From NCBI GenBank assembly GCA_002633005.1, contig NMRA01000556.1, positions 77,945 through 133,189 on the forward strand: 55,245 nucleotides of DNA. The letters run 5' to 3'. This document shows positions 11,928 through 26,900 of this stretch, in pieces. The translations under genes and the position numbers were made by a program. The notes below the pieces were generated by a model. It was not told the origin of the DNA. It saw only the letters and a list, made by a program, of their open reading frames with translations, and made no database searches. Position 1 is the first letter of the stretch. Every line of letters starts with the position of its first letter. This stretch comes from Phoronis australis. Its lineage: Eukaryota > Phoronida > Phoronidae.

Positions 11928-14900
11928 GTATATTGATCTGATATTGGGCCCTATGTTGGCTCACATCGTTACCTTTCTTTCGGTCACTTTGTTACATACC
12001 TATATTTGTGTTTAGTAGGCTGTTGTGTACATCGTCACTTTTATCACAGTTCGCAGCATTAGGCACTGCATCTCATTTGCCAACTGGCAACCTCGATTGC
12101 TGCTTACTGGTTGGGATTGCAATAGGCACTCACCACATTGCCTGGACCTTGACCAGCTTTATTGTTTGAGCGTTGGAGCTCACAGATGGGTGTCAGTGAT
12201 AATGGCTGCCTGTTGTGGACAATAAAAGCTATTCCACAATTGATTTTTTTTCATTGTTTGTGCGGCAAAAATCGGTGAAAAGAGAAATAATGCACATTGC
12301 AACTGCTGTTGCTTCTGTCCCAACCGCTATAGTTCAATTTGCCTGAGCAACACGGGGGGGGGGGGTGACTTGACTAGTGAATTAACCATTGCTCATCAGA
12401 CCGATCTTAATACTGCCAAAGAATGCTTCTGTCATTGGAATGGGGTGTAACTCTAAGCTATTTTACCATCTCTTGTACCAGCCCGAAATTTGATGGAATC
12501 TCTTGCTGGTGTAATGTCTGTGAAATTTAGGAGCAAACATTTTCAATCGTTTTAGAATTTGTTGCCAGATTCTCTGATGGTCTTTTTCCCCGTTGCAAAC
12601 TCTTTGCCTAGCATGTTCACCTGATCCTGCTATGCAGATCCACCGTCTTTAATCTGGCATCTAGATTTGCTCAGGACAGATTTTTGCTTGGTACACCAAC
12701 TGCACGACCTTTTCACTACCATTTCTTTTTGATGAATACAAAAATTAATACAGCTTTTCAAAANTGACTTGACTAGTGTATTAACCATTGCTCATCATCA
12801 GACCGATCTTAATACTGCCAAAGAATGCTACTGTCATTGGAATGGGATGCAACTCTAAGCTATTTTTACCATTTCTTGTGCCAGCCCGAAATTTGATGGA
12901 ATCTCTTGCTAGAGTGTAATGTCTGTAAAATTTAGGAGCAAACATTTTCAAACGTTTTAGAATTTGTTGCCAGATTCTCTGATGGTCTTTTTCCTCGTTG
13001 CAAACTCTTTGCCTAGCATGTTCACCTGATCCTGCTATGCAGATCCACCGTCTTTAATCTGGCATCTAGATTTGCTCAGGACAGATTTTTGCTTGGTACA
13101 CCAACTGCACAACCTTTTCACTAAAACCATTCCTTTTTGATGAATACAAAAATTAATACAGCTTTCCAAAATGTGAAAATTTATGACCTGCACTGCATTT
13201 GTTGTCGTAGTGTGAGCCCTCAAGCATTGTGTGGGCCCAGATTGCCGTAACTTCTGAATTGTAATGATTTCAGTCACAATCTGAACACATCACATTTTTT
13301 GCTGCTGTATACATGGATCTGCACGAGATGCTCTTCCAAATAGGGCTCTGATAAATACGTCTCATGTCTCAGAATATCTAATTTAGCCTCATGCACCCAC
13401 CTATCCACACCTTAGACTGATTTATGTGTCTTAAACAAATTAATATCTAGTTCCTTCAATTTGGCACCGATTTGTTGCTAGTTTAAGCCACTGGTTTTTT
13501 AACAATCTATTATTATGTTATTGTTGATGAAAGGACTTTATTTTACGTGACATTCTCTGAATGTTTAAGGTAATTGGTTGTCTTCCTTGCCAGGGATGTA
13601 TACTTGTCCTTTTGCGAGTTAATAACACTAACGCGAGATTCTGTGAGACTTAACTGTGACGTCACCGGAAGTAGGGCAAAATCTTGTCATTTGGCCATTT
13701 GCCCAATACCGTCGTAGAGTGTATTCTGTTCAGTTTACTTGAGTTTTTAATCTTTTAGTGTGAAAAATGACAAACAAGAATTGCTGTTATCATGAGATAT
13801 ATAATTCAGATTCATGCTACAATTAATACGTCCCATGGCGTTCTGTACTAATTTCTTCCCGTGTATTTTAAACGGGCAGTAGGCGAAATCCACTCACTGA
13901 TTAAGAGTTTCACCTCGTCAAAAATACAGTCTACACTCAAAACTTTAAAAGGCGCTTCCTTTCTTCAGTGATTCTTTCTACTTCTAAACATATCTTTGAT
14001 GAAGCATATCTACTAGACTTAAGGTGACTTTGGAGAAGAATTGCAACTTCACTTTTTGGTCACTGTTAACTTTTTCACCATGCGCATGATAACCACAAAT
14101 TATTTTAACTAAGTCAAGTGAGTATGAGACAAAGGGTAGCGCGAGACTGAGCGAAGCACGTGACCTGGCGCCTGACACTTGCACAATAGCATGGGAAGAT
14201 ATCAATTGAAATTTGTGTCCCTTGGACTTTTTATTCGTCAACAGGCGTTGTTTCACGTAATTTCCTCAAAATGGCGCCCAATGAGAGAAACTCGAGCAAA
14301 ACATGAGATTTTCATGGACATGTTCAAGTTATTTGTTGATTTAATTGTATCCAGAGTCATGGTATATGTTAATTAGAACTCCATGTGCACATATGCATGT
14401 TTGATTTGATTTTATTTGCTGTATTTTGGAATGAGTAACTTTTTTATGGTGATATACTATCGCCCCTGTATGCCTGGGTGGAGTTCCAATTTCAGTCCGT
14501 TCACAGCTCCACACAACGTACATAACAAGTTCACCTTTGCTTCGTCCATTCACAGTTATTCCACGATCCATCTACCATCTCTTAAGTTGTGTTAACATTT
14601 TAAGCGTAAAATTCCCCATAAGAACTCCAGTAAGATTTAGTGTGTGTAACAAAGACTCTGGGCAAAACAAGGGCAATATGGCGGGTTTTGCCCTACTTCC
14701 GGTGACGTCACTGGAAACTCGCAAGTTGCTATAACGGACCCATAGGTTAAAGGTATTTGTTCAGTTAATTTTGCAAAGATGCATCAACCACAGGCAGGTC
14801 AAACTCCTGCAGAATGTTAAAAGTGCACAAATCTCCATGAAGGAACTGCCATGTCTATACTAGGTTGTGTATTGCACCTCCTTTGTGAAATAATGAGTTA

Positions 14901-17900
14901 ACTAATTAAACCCTGGACAAACACACTAATTGTCGGGTTGTGTTTAATTGTGGTGACCAATACTTCATCAGTTTTGACGCATCTAGTTAATGCTGCCTGT
15001 CCTTTAGTGCGACTAATAATTACTGTATGATTGCCGGTACTGATTGCACTGAGTGTCACAAATAATGACTGCTATAAAGTTATGAACCACCTGAAAGACA
15101 ATTTCTGGGAAGGGCAGAATTGGGCCCTGGAAAAATCAATTTTGTACGCCAGCCCAAAACATTGCTACTTTAAACAGTAATCGTTTGGTCAACAGTATTT
15201 GAAGTGGCCTTTTGAAGTCTCGGTTTTTCGTTTTAGTTGTCCATAGAAAGTGAAATTCCAAAACAAAATCATTACTTTGCAGTAGTTTCTGTTTTCCATC
15301 ACTGTTTTTGGCATAATTTTGACAATGCTTTCTGACCTTCTGAGGACATTTTCGTTCGACTACTGCGCTATGTAAAATGTTACTGTGTCATTACAGCTAC
15401 CTGGCCTGCCCTACAGTCCTCTGTTTGGGAGTATGTTGGAGGCTGTACAAGGAGAGACTGGCGAGGTTATGCTGAAGTAAGTATACATGGCCCTGTGTTC
15501 TCTATTGCCTGATACCCAGTAGTGATCATCACCAGTAAATGTGCACACTATGGTCCTGTGTTCTCTATTGCCTGATACCCAGTAGTGGTCATCACCAGTA
15601 AATGTACACACTATGGTCCTGTGTTCTCTATTGCCTGATACCTAGTGGTTATCATCGAGAGTAAATGTGCACACTATGGTCCATTTCTGACCAACTGATC
15701 ACTGAATGTTTTTCTCTCAGCATGTGGTGTTAAATTTGTCTCCTCTTTATGCTGAGGAACATTTCTTTGATGCTAACTGATGAACACATCGCACATGAAG
15801 CTACACATTATGACAACACGGTTTGTTAAGTCTTTGGTTCAGCGCCACCGTTGTTGAGTTTGCCCAGCTTCTAGAAGCTTTGGGGTCCACTTCAGTTTTG
15901 TTGTGGTCTGTGAAAACAGTCCAGCGCTCATTACACTAGCCCAGGATGACAGACATTGATAAGAGAAAAGTGATCTGAGATAACGCCGTTACACCACCTT
16001 ATGATCAACTCCCCTGTTAATTCCCCTTCAGTCTCAGTCTTGAGGGGAGATAACTGTTAACAGTGAATTTGGCTTCAGCCCAGCCGTCACAAGCGGGAAT
16101 TATGGGTCATTTTGTATGAAATATTTTTTTGGGCTAATGTACTGTATGCAGAAGAAAAGAAACAAATCTGATGGTACTTTTGTCAATGGAAAGATGATCA
16201 AAAAATAAAATTAGTGGAGTTTTTTCTTTAGTTTTTTAGCATTTCAAAACTGTTGGAGGTGACACGCCTATAAGCTCAAATATGCATACATACAATTTTA
16301 GCTGATAATGACTTCAATCACAAAAGTTTTAATATACGATGTCCTATTAACCATTTCTATGAATTCGTATGAATGGTATGATGGGACATAAATGGTTGAT
16401 GAGAATTTGTATTTAGTCGTTTGATGTAGTTTATTATTACCATCCGTCATATGTATTATGAATTTTTATAATTGAGCATTGAAAAGTTGTCAAATTTTAA
16501 ACAGGGTTTTTGGTGGATGAAGATCATTTATTGTGTGGTGCCATTGTATTGTGATAGCCTGTCCTGCATAGCCAGCTTGCTCACGCGGGTGCTCGCTCAC
16601 GCGGGTGCTCGCTCACGCGGGTGCTCGCTCACGCGGGTGCTCGCTCACGCGGGTGCTCACTCACACGGGTTGGTCAAAATTCCTGAACAAACTGCACGTG
16701 TCTGTTTGGCGGTCTTGATGTCTAATTTCACGTCTGTACGTAAACATTAATCATGTAGCGTTAACATGAGTTTCTAAATGAAATGAGGCGTTTGGTTTTC
16801 ATTATCAGTACAATAGTCCAAGCATTCTGTATGTATCAAGGCTTGTAGTCAGGGATAAATGCTGATATCCAGTTTATAGTCCCTGGTTAGTGCCTTAGTT
16901 TGCTTCTCGGCCATTTCGCATTATTTCTTCATAATGCAAATTCAATGTTATTTCACTTCATTAAGTCGCATTATAAATTCACATTATGAATTTAGCATAA
17001 TGAATTCGCATTATGAGTTCTGATTATGAATTCATGTTATGAATTTAAAAAATAAAATATTTTCCCAGTTGAGATGAGCAAGGACAACTGTCTGGGATTC
17101 CCTTGCGTACGTTTTTTAGAATTCATTTCTAAAATCAAATATACATCCGAGCTGGTTCACGTTGTGCATTTGCAACGTGTATTCACTATAGGGCTCCGCA
17201 TTGTAAATTCACCTCTACCAAAATAGGTGTTTGTGTGCGTGCGTGCGTGCGTGTGTGTGTGCACGTGCGTATGTGCTTCATCTTAGCACAGATTTGCACT
17301 TATACAGATGGGTCAAAGAATATGGCTCCATACTACGCTACTACTTCTTTTTCGGCCATGAGAGGGTAATGGTTGCCGACGCTGAGGCTCTGAAGCGTAT
17401 ATTTGTGACGAACAGCAGGAATTATATCAAACCACCCAGCCGGATGGCGTAAGTTTTTCACCAGTTAAAGTTTTGCAATGCGACGACATTTCGTTGGCAG
17501 TCTTCAACTACAGATAAACTGGAAAGGTCAATTTTTGTGATTACTTTAGCGTATTTTGTCAATAGCAGCACATGTTTTATTAGGATTTAAGATCTTAGTT
17601 TTTACAAAAAAGTTGTCTCTAAATTGTTATGGAGATTTTCCGTGATCAACATTTCTGACGGACGTGTTTCAGACTGGATTATGTTTGCTGATTCCAGAAT
17701 TGTGGAGCGACTCATCGGTAAAGGTCTACTACTATTGGAGGGCGAAGAACATGCTCTGCAGAAAAAGATTGTCAGTCCTGCCTTCCGTCCATCTTCATTA
17801 AAAAGTAAGCTCGCATGGTGTGTACACAGGCAATTTCATTTGATCGTAATTTCTCGTTAAGATAGTTTGTATGAATTTATATGAGTGTTGTGGAATGATG

Positions 17901-20900
17901 TAAATGATGGGTAAGAATTCGTAATAATTGATGATGATTTGTTATTGTGCAGCACTGATAAATGATTGAAAGAGGTTTCTATGAATTATGTTACGATTGA
18001 TGATTGGCATTTTATATTTGATCCTGTGGTAAGATTTATTCTGTTTAGCGCACAATATGTTGATGAAGCGAGATTTCAGTTTGTCATATTCCTTCAGAAA
18101 ATCGGCGTAATAAAAAAATTGTATTTGGGTGATAGCATGGTTTTGTTGGGTGCAGTTGTTACCAAACCACCTTTGGTTATGGTACACTTTGTGTTGTTTA
18201 AGAAATTCTCTGTCACCAATTAGAATTTTTTAAAGGAATTCTCTATGGGGCAAATACTTTGTTTCCTCTTAATTTTTTATCCAGATGTTAAATAAATAAC
18301 ATTACTGTTCCCGGAACTTGAGAATAGTCCAGCAACATCCATGTACACGTAGCCTTTGTGAAATAGTAGTAAACATTAGCACAGGTCGCCAAATTAACCA
18401 GTTACTAACTAAGGCCAAAAAAATACCGTACTTAGATGTGGTCTGTGTTTGATGAAGCGGGTCGGATCCTTCTTTCTGTTTTTACCCCCAGCGCCACCTG
18501 ATGTCTGTTGGAATGGGTTAAGACACTTGGTTCTTACCCAGCACCTCTTGGCTCCAGTCTCAAAGCATGCGTTTCCAAGTGAGTCGGCTGCACACCAATA
18601 GTTTCCAAATGAATCGGGTGCAGACCAATAGTTTCCAAGTGAATCGGGTGCAGACCAATAGTTTCCAAGTGAGTCGTCTGCACACCGATAGTTTCCAAAT
18701 GAATCGGGTGCAGACCAATAGTTTCCAAATGAATCGGGTGCAGACCAATAGTTTCCAAATGAATCGGGTACAGACCAATAGTTTCCAAATGAGTCGGGTG
18801 CAGACCAATAGTTTCCAAATGAGTCGGCTACAGACCAATAGTTTCCAAATGAGTCGGGTGCAGACCAATAGTTTCCAAATGAGTCGGCTGCAGACCAATA
18901 GTTTCCAAATGAATCGGGTGAAGACCAATAGTTTCCAAATGAGTCGGCTACAGACCAATAATTTCCAAATGAGTCGGCTGCAGACCAATAGTTTCCAAAT
19001 GAGTCGGGTGTAGACCAATAACTAGTTTCTCAAAGAAATTTCAGACAATTTTATTTCATTGTTGAAACCTGAGAATCTGATACACCTAGGGGGTCAGTCC
19101 TACTATGTGTTTTGGTTGTTCTAAAAAAGGCCATTATGACTCCATGAGGATAACATAGGGTAGTTATGGAGTGTGTAGAGAGTGCGTTAATCCTTTTGGG
19201 TTCATAGCTGTTGACATAACTTTGTACCATGCCTCGGAAAAGAAGCTGAGAGAACGGTACGTGTCTTGCTATAGTTCTATGAGTGTCTGGCCACACTCTT
19301 GAAATGTTGCTTGCAGTGAAATCTCTCCCACACATCAATGCATTTACAGTCTGTCTCACTGATGGTCGCAAGCATTTCATCTGAAATGTGACGAGCTGGC
19401 CTTTTCCAGTTTTAATTGATTACCGACCACCTGTTGTGCCTGTGATGACGTCACTAGATTCATTGACGCAACTGTCAAGGACTGACGGGTCATTGGATTG
19501 CAGTGTGGTGGAGGTGAAGGCTGGTTTAGTAATAGAAAAGTGTAGGGACACCTCTGCTATAAAAATACCGGAGTGTAAAATTCCCGTGACTCCCTGAAGC
19601 AATATTTCAATTAGCTGTAAACGCTGTAAATTGCATTTAACATACCTATGGATCCCTGTTAAGTTTTCTTAAGAATGCAAACTCATGCATTGATTGAAAA
19701 TGCATAGAACGAAAATTGAAAATACGTACAAGGAAAATTGAAAGTATACCTGATGAAAACAAGGTAGTCAATTGCGAATTGCTCTTATTGTCATGTTTAT
19801 GTTGGAGTGTCGAGGTTTTAATTGTAAATTAATTCATGTACAGTTATATTAAAGAGGATGGGACCCTTTTACAGCATGGCGAAGAATTTTTTTATTTGAA
19901 AGTTCTAAATTGGGTTTAGTGAAAAACAACGGTTGCCATATATTAGTTCAATGTTGGGCCTAATCTTGGTGTGGTTTCACTCATAATACCTTCTGCCTGT
20001 TGGCTCTAGGATCTAGTTTGGTTTTTGGTTCAGACATAATTACTGTTAGATGGCCATAGCACTGCATAGCACTGCATGGCAGTGCATAACAGTGCATAAC
20101 AGTGCATAACACCAATGTTCTCTCAACTTACATAGACCTCCAGCCATCCAGAACTATTATAACACATTTGTGAATAGGGAAACTGGACAGGTGACAGCCT
20201 TGTGCAATGTTGGGTGTCTAATGTCTGATGCTAGATTTCTTTTCTGTCCAGATGTCTTGACTGTTCCATTCTGTTCAGATTCTGCTGACCCATCAGTTGG
20301 TACTAGATGTCAGTGATGTCTGACACGTGCTGGGCCAGTGTGTGTGGGTGTGTGCCTGCCTGCGTGTGTGCAGCCTGACTGGCAATTTTCATTAATGACC
20401 AATTACAACTAAATGAAAGTTTCCTAGAAGCAATATTTTGCTTCTGAAAAATGAAAGTTTGTATTTGGTAAGAATATTTGCAATTTCTTTCATGGTTACA
20501 GATAAAAATAGTTCTAGTTGTGGCTGTGAAATATTCTTATGTCCTAGAAAACTTGGCAAATGATAACAGTTGGCCATTAGATGATTGAATAATTATATAA
20601 ACATTTTGTGTAGATGTTTCAAGGAATTTGCATTAAATTTTGTGATAGATTTCAAGCAAGCAATTTTCCAAGTAATTGAATTACCAGTATTTCAGCCAGC
20701 ACCACTGCTTTGGGACAGTTGGGTGATGGCCTTTTTCTGCAAGACATCTAATACATAGCATTTAGTGCCACCTGTTGACCAATATTCTCAGTACTTTCTA
20801 ATTCAGAAATGTCCTCACAATGCCGTACTAAAGGAACACAAAGGTTTTAGGGATTGACTTTTTGACGTTTTTAGCTTTGACAAGACCTATAACTAGCAAA

Positions 20901-23900
20901 ATTTGCTGTTTTTTAACTTTGTTACAAGCTGATGATTTCGGTTGTTAGCATCCAGTCACTGGTTAGAATTAACTGAAATCAAAACAGATGACCTTATCAG
21001 TTAAATACCCATAGGTTATTTAAGACCATGAAAATGTCCAATTTTGACCAATGTCAAAGCATCACATCTTCCAAAAAGGCTTGTCGGAGTCATTATGCAA
21101 CTTTCATCTACTGTTCTTTATACACTGTTCTTCAAAGCGCTGTATGAATTGTTCCACTTTTGCACGAGGGGCTATCAAAAATAGGACTTTTTTATGATTT
21201 TATGAAAAAATTAAAGTTGCACATGATTACTCACTACAAATTATGGAAAATTTACCCAGTGTTATTTCATGATATATATGAGATATACAGAATACAGGCC
21301 ATAATAATAAGTGGCTGAAGTTTTCTGAATCTTTATTTTTGTCAAAAATTTTACGAACACTTGCGTACTAAATAAGTGAAAAATGTCCAGCTTTTGACCT
21401 CTTGCTATGATGTGCCTATTGATGACTCACTGTAACCTTTGACCTTTGCATTTGATACTGACCTCTCACAGAAATGATGCTGTTCTTGTTCTTGACTGTA
21501 ACATTTGACTCCTTGCAGAAATGATTTGCATATTCGAGGAGCATAGTTACCAGTTGATTGACAAATGGGAGAGAATTTTCACACACGATAATGATATTGG
21601 TGCTGTGGTGGACATTGAAGGTGACCTCAAACTCACGGTACGCCATTGTTATCTAATTACTGAAATAACGATTTGTTGAACTATGCTAATCAAATCAAGT
21701 TGGGTTTTTGAAGCTTGAAAGAGCTTGAGATAATTTCAAAGGGTAATTTCCATGATTTCATATGTCAGTAATTTGCTTAATTTATAATGACTTAACGCTC
21801 TGGTTTCAGTACTGCAAAACAACATTATTACTTTCAAAGACTGATAACATGTTAACTTTTTTTATCAAAATACATCTTTTGAAGTTGGTAAGTTATTGAA
21901 ATCAGCTTTTTTGACGTGCGGTTTGTATTTTAAGTGCTAAAATTAAAGTACTAATCATCTCTTTTAAAGGCTGGAAAACTTCATTATTAAAACATGGGTA
22001 GAGTTCAGTCGCTGTCTCCCGGCTAGAAAAATCTAACCAAATTCACGTGTTCTAATTTAAAATACACCGCAATATCTCGCGTAATCTCATTTATTGACGA
22101 CTGTCTTGAACTAGAACCGTTCACGTCCGACTATTGCTGCTCTGTGTTTAAAGTCAGCACAACTATACGTTTGCTTGCATACCACAGGCAGGTGGCAGCA
22201 CTTATCATATGTCACCTGTTACCTAATTCACCTGAGTTGTATGAACAGCTAAATGCAGAATACAATGCCCTGCTTGTGACCGTCTATCGTCTGGGTAGAT
22301 TTACATTGTCTGTCGAATGGTGTTTTCTAGGCATTCGACATCATTGGTCAGTGTGCGTTTGGTTACAAGTTCCGAAGTCTCATGGACCACCACCAGGGGG
22401 AGTCGATCACTGCGTGCTTCAACCGGCTCATTGGTGGAACGGGGTTAAGGTGTGTAAAGGACTTAATCAATACAAAATAGTATGGTGAACAAACGTACAG
22501 TTGTTCCACGGTATGTTTTGTGCAGCTGAAGACGTTTTGTGTAAATGTTATTTTTTTGTCACCCGCTTGTGACGTTTTACAAGTCTCTCCTATTTCTGTA
22601 TCGTTTTTCCCAAATTTGACATCAAGAGGAAGAAACATGTATTTGGTTTGGATATCAGGCCGTGGTATTCGTTACGTAACATCATGTGTCTGTGATCCAT
22701 ACTGGTTGAAATTGTTGTGCTCAGACTGTGCTGCATGGGTCACGATATCTTCTTTCGTAACATCTTAAGTTATGCAGTTTTCCGTCACCAAAGTTTACTC
22801 ATCGAGACCAAGTGCAAGTAAAGAGTCTCTACAGTAAAACTCGCCGGTTGCGCTCACAATATGATGAACAAAGAAAATTTTACTTTCTCATTTCTTCATT
22901 AAAAGCCAAACTTTACCATTGTTGATAACTATTATTTTCAGAAATACCACAAGACACTCTGTGTCTCAGACATTTTTATACACTTCAACCATGCCTTTCT
23001 AATGTCAAAGCCCCTTTAAGGGTCAGTTATAAAATTTTACATGTTACGTGTTCCCCTTAAGATGATCACAACTGATGTAGATCTTCTGACCAATCCAACT
23101 GCTGTGGCATCAGGTGGCATATTTGTTTTTACCTGCGCCTAGACTACCTGTCGTGAGTTTCCTTCTTCTGAAAACATGGTATATTATGTATTCCAGTTGA
23201 GAATGCCTGGCGTTGATTTTGGGTTGAGTCCAACTACTGCTCTGCCCTCTTGTGGCAATTTAATAAGTTTTCTGTGCTGGTGGATTTCTATCTACGAAGT
23301 TCTTGATGAATGTTTACCAAGTTTGACACATGAACTTCTATATAGACCACAGGACTTCCCTTGTTTTAGATGGATGTGACAAATGCTGTGTTCCGGAATG
23401 TTCTTAATTTGTATTTTAATGTATCAGCTCGTACTAACAATTACCCCTACAAGCGTACCGCTGCAGTGGAGTTGTGCACTTATCTCAGTGCTTTTGGTCC
23501 TGTTGTTTACTTGTCAATGTTGAAGCAGGGTCTGTAAGTGCCAATGCCAAGGTGTGTGCTCAACTGGGTGACACTACTTACCTTCTTTCAGTAAAGAGCT
23601 CAACTCCACCCTGTTGTCCCACTTGTTTGTGACCGTCTGCCTCACAGCAGAATCTGGCCAATGCAAAGCTCTTCAGTCTGCTCACAATTTTTGCCAATTT
23701 GCCCTGGCTTTTGTTAATTTAGGGCAGACTTTTCAGTTGAGTATCCTCAATCTTCAGATGAGGGTCATGTGTCTGTGTAAGTGTCGGACTGAGATTAGGA
23801 CATGACATTCCCACAGTTTTGGTATCCAGTAATTTACTTTTTGTTCACGGGCCAAATTTTCTTTTTTACTTGTAAATCAGGGACCTCAAAGCCATATAAT

Positions 23901-26900
23901 GTTGATTTTATTACAAATTACCAGTTATCGCTGTTGTCTGTCAGACATTCACTAAAATTAAGGCCGTTGCTTTAGCCAATTTAATGCAATTCATCAAGAC
24001 AGTGCATGGGGTTTACGTCCATCAGCTGACCATTAGACTTGTACGCAGGTGTCGCACGTTGGATTATACGATACACTAAGGTTGATCTCAGAAATTCATT
24101 TTCTCACAAATAATTTTATGTTACATCAACAAATTGATGGCAAATGTTTATTTTTGAAATGAATTTTACCATAATCAAAGCTGTTTTAGTGGGAACAGGC
24201 ATAAGCCAGCCAACCAGTTAGTGTCACCTCTGCTGTGATTGTATTGTTCTTAATTATTACAAAAACAATCCATGTTGTGGCTCTGTGGTCACACACGAGA
24301 CCACACTGTTAGTTGCCACTGGCCGTGCCAAGTTAGGATGTGGAAAGTCCGACCACGTACCGAGGGCGTGCCACTCTGTGCTAGGCACAGCTAATACAAA
24401 CTTGTCCACGGGGCCTGGACAGAAGCAATGGCTGCCAATGGGGACTGGTACTGAATGTCTGCGCTGATGTTTGTTATTCGTTTGGGCAAACAACGCTTTT
24501 TTGCAAGTTCTGTTTCATGCCTTTGTTCCTTAACATCTCATCAGATTAACACCAACACATTCTGACTTTGTGTTTAACGGAATCTGATTATTCTCTAATA
24601 ATTGTGTATGGCATGTAATGAATATAAGTTAAAGGTTGATGTATTTTTTGTTTTGAACTCTGATAAACTTAATATTCATCTGTCATTTCTATTTTTAACT
24701 ACTCACAGCTGGTGCTCTCTAAGTCCAAGATTGGTTTTCATTTTGTTTTGAAATGCTCTTGTTCTTAATCTGCTAAACTTTTCTGGTCTCACAACTACAT
24801 GGTAATTCATACCTTACGCTCATTTCTCACAGAAATTTGCGCCACGCTGCATACAAGCATACTACGAGACTGGCTTTCAGAAGGTTTCTTTTAACACTTT
24901 TTCATGCCAGACATTTGTTGAATACTATTCATTTGAAAGGCCGTTATTGAATTCACCCAAATCATTACGTTTACGGCATGACGTGATTTCCCTGCCTGGC
25001 TCTGTTCAGGCAGGTGTGCGTGGAATTCTTTAAATACTTTGTGGGCAGACATGCTACTGATTTTCACCCCCATGTGCCACTTTCCAGCTGCATTCTTGTA
25101 GTCTACTGACAGTTCCTTTTGGCAGACTCACATGGTAGACTTGTGGATCTATTGTATAGACATGGAAATATGATGCACGATAGATGTATCTATAGTGCCT
25201 TATTGAGCAGGATTGTTTTTTATTGACTCAAATATTGCAACTTTTGGCCCTTATTGAAAGCATTCTGTCGCATTCGAGCTACTGTCAGACATTGATTTGG
25301 GGAAGTGTGGGGAACCACAGCATTCAAAATCTTAGGAAAAAATTCTCCAAAATTGGCGAGACCAGTATACCATAGTAACATTAGTGATATTCAATATGAA
25401 GTTTGCTCGAGTGGTAATTACCAATTGTGAGTTGAACCTATGACCTAGTTCTTTAGGCCATTGAGGTCAGGTCAGGGTTTATCAGCTGTTGTTAAATGTT
25501 TTGTGGTTGGAGTGTCTTAATGATCCAAATAATGTCCACAATGGTGTGTGACAATGTTGTGATAGTTCCAGCATAGCACACGTCTCCCACATACTGGGGA
25601 CTTCCACTGCATCATTTGAGGTTATGCTGGTCTCAAGGAAAATGTCCAAATTTGGCAAACTTCGGAACGTCATACCTTAGAAATGGTTGACTGGATTCAT
25701 GAAAGTTTCAGATAGCTTGCTTTATGCTCTGTTCTCCAGAAGACTGTTGGGAATATTGCTTATCGATAGTTGTCACACATTTACATGAGAATTTATCACA
25801 AAATTAGACTTTTTGATTTTGATTGTGAAAAGTTGCATGAAAAGAAAACAAAATATTTTAGAAAACCATATCAGCATTTCTGAGATTTCATCAGTAACGA
25901 TGATTATTGTATTGAAACGAAATTTGGCCTCGTTATTCACGATGTTTTAGCCTCGTTATTCCCACTGTTTTGGCCTCGTTATTCACACTGTTTTGCTACT
26001 ATGAAATTAGATTTCTTTTTGGTTAATTTTAACAAAAAGGAAATATAACGTGACCCAGTTAGTGACAGATTGGCATGCAGTCAAAACCTACAGCATTTCT
26101 ACTTTCATAAAATATGTTATTTTATGGAGTTAATTTCTACACTTTTGTACATCTTTGCCTAAAGATACACACACCTGTCTGTAAGGACTTGCATGTAACT
26201 TAAATCATGAATAAAAATTATAAAGACTCCTGGGACATACAAATTAATAAGTGTTTGTGAGAACTCAAAATGTTGCATCTTTTGCTTGACCTACTTTTTC
26301 TTTCTTGGTGGGCAAAATGGTCGAGTTGACGCGGACAAAACACAATATTTATTCTTGGAAATTTTGTCTGAATCATTTTAACATTCAGCTAGGCAGACAT
26401 GGCTCTTTGATTACACGATATTTCAAAGAATTTATTACAAAATAAATTTGTATTTGTCCCTGATTGCCGTGAATTTCAGCTACTTGTGTGCAACATACAT
26501 GAACAGTATTTTACAAGACTCAACTCCGAGTGTACAGCACTGAGGATTATTGTGTTCCATGCTAACTGTACCGAGTGTAGAGCACTGAGGATTATTGTTT
26601 CATGCTAACCCTACCATGGTTTCTTTCACAGCTGGACCATGGCTATCCCGTATTATCACCACCTCCCTACCCCAGGGAACAAGAGCTTCAACAGAGACAA
26701 GGCTGTTATTGATCAGACAGTTGAGAACGTCATTAAACACAAAAAGTCAACAAAACTGTCGTGTCCAGGTAGGAATGGCCGATTGAACAGGATGGTTCAC
26801 GATTATTGTTCATTTCATGGACGCTGTGCAAAACATTCGCTTTGCGGAGACAGGGCTGTGCGGAAATGCAAAATGCTGTGATTGCTGTGTTGGCACACCT

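Noticed and set aside
18560-19018. 152-codon minus-strand and 148-codon plus-strand open frames
   Set aside because: They are translations of the 30-base minisatellite, have no splice or domain support and overlap on both strands.
18571-19020. CRISPR array
   Set aside because: Units are contiguous with no unique spacers, in animal DNA; it is a minisatellite. The same applies to the arrays at 40466 and 16575.
22144-22488. 114-codon plus-strand frame across P450 exon 6
   Set aside because: It is in another phase; the in-phase reading with GT/AG borders gives the conserved P450 block.
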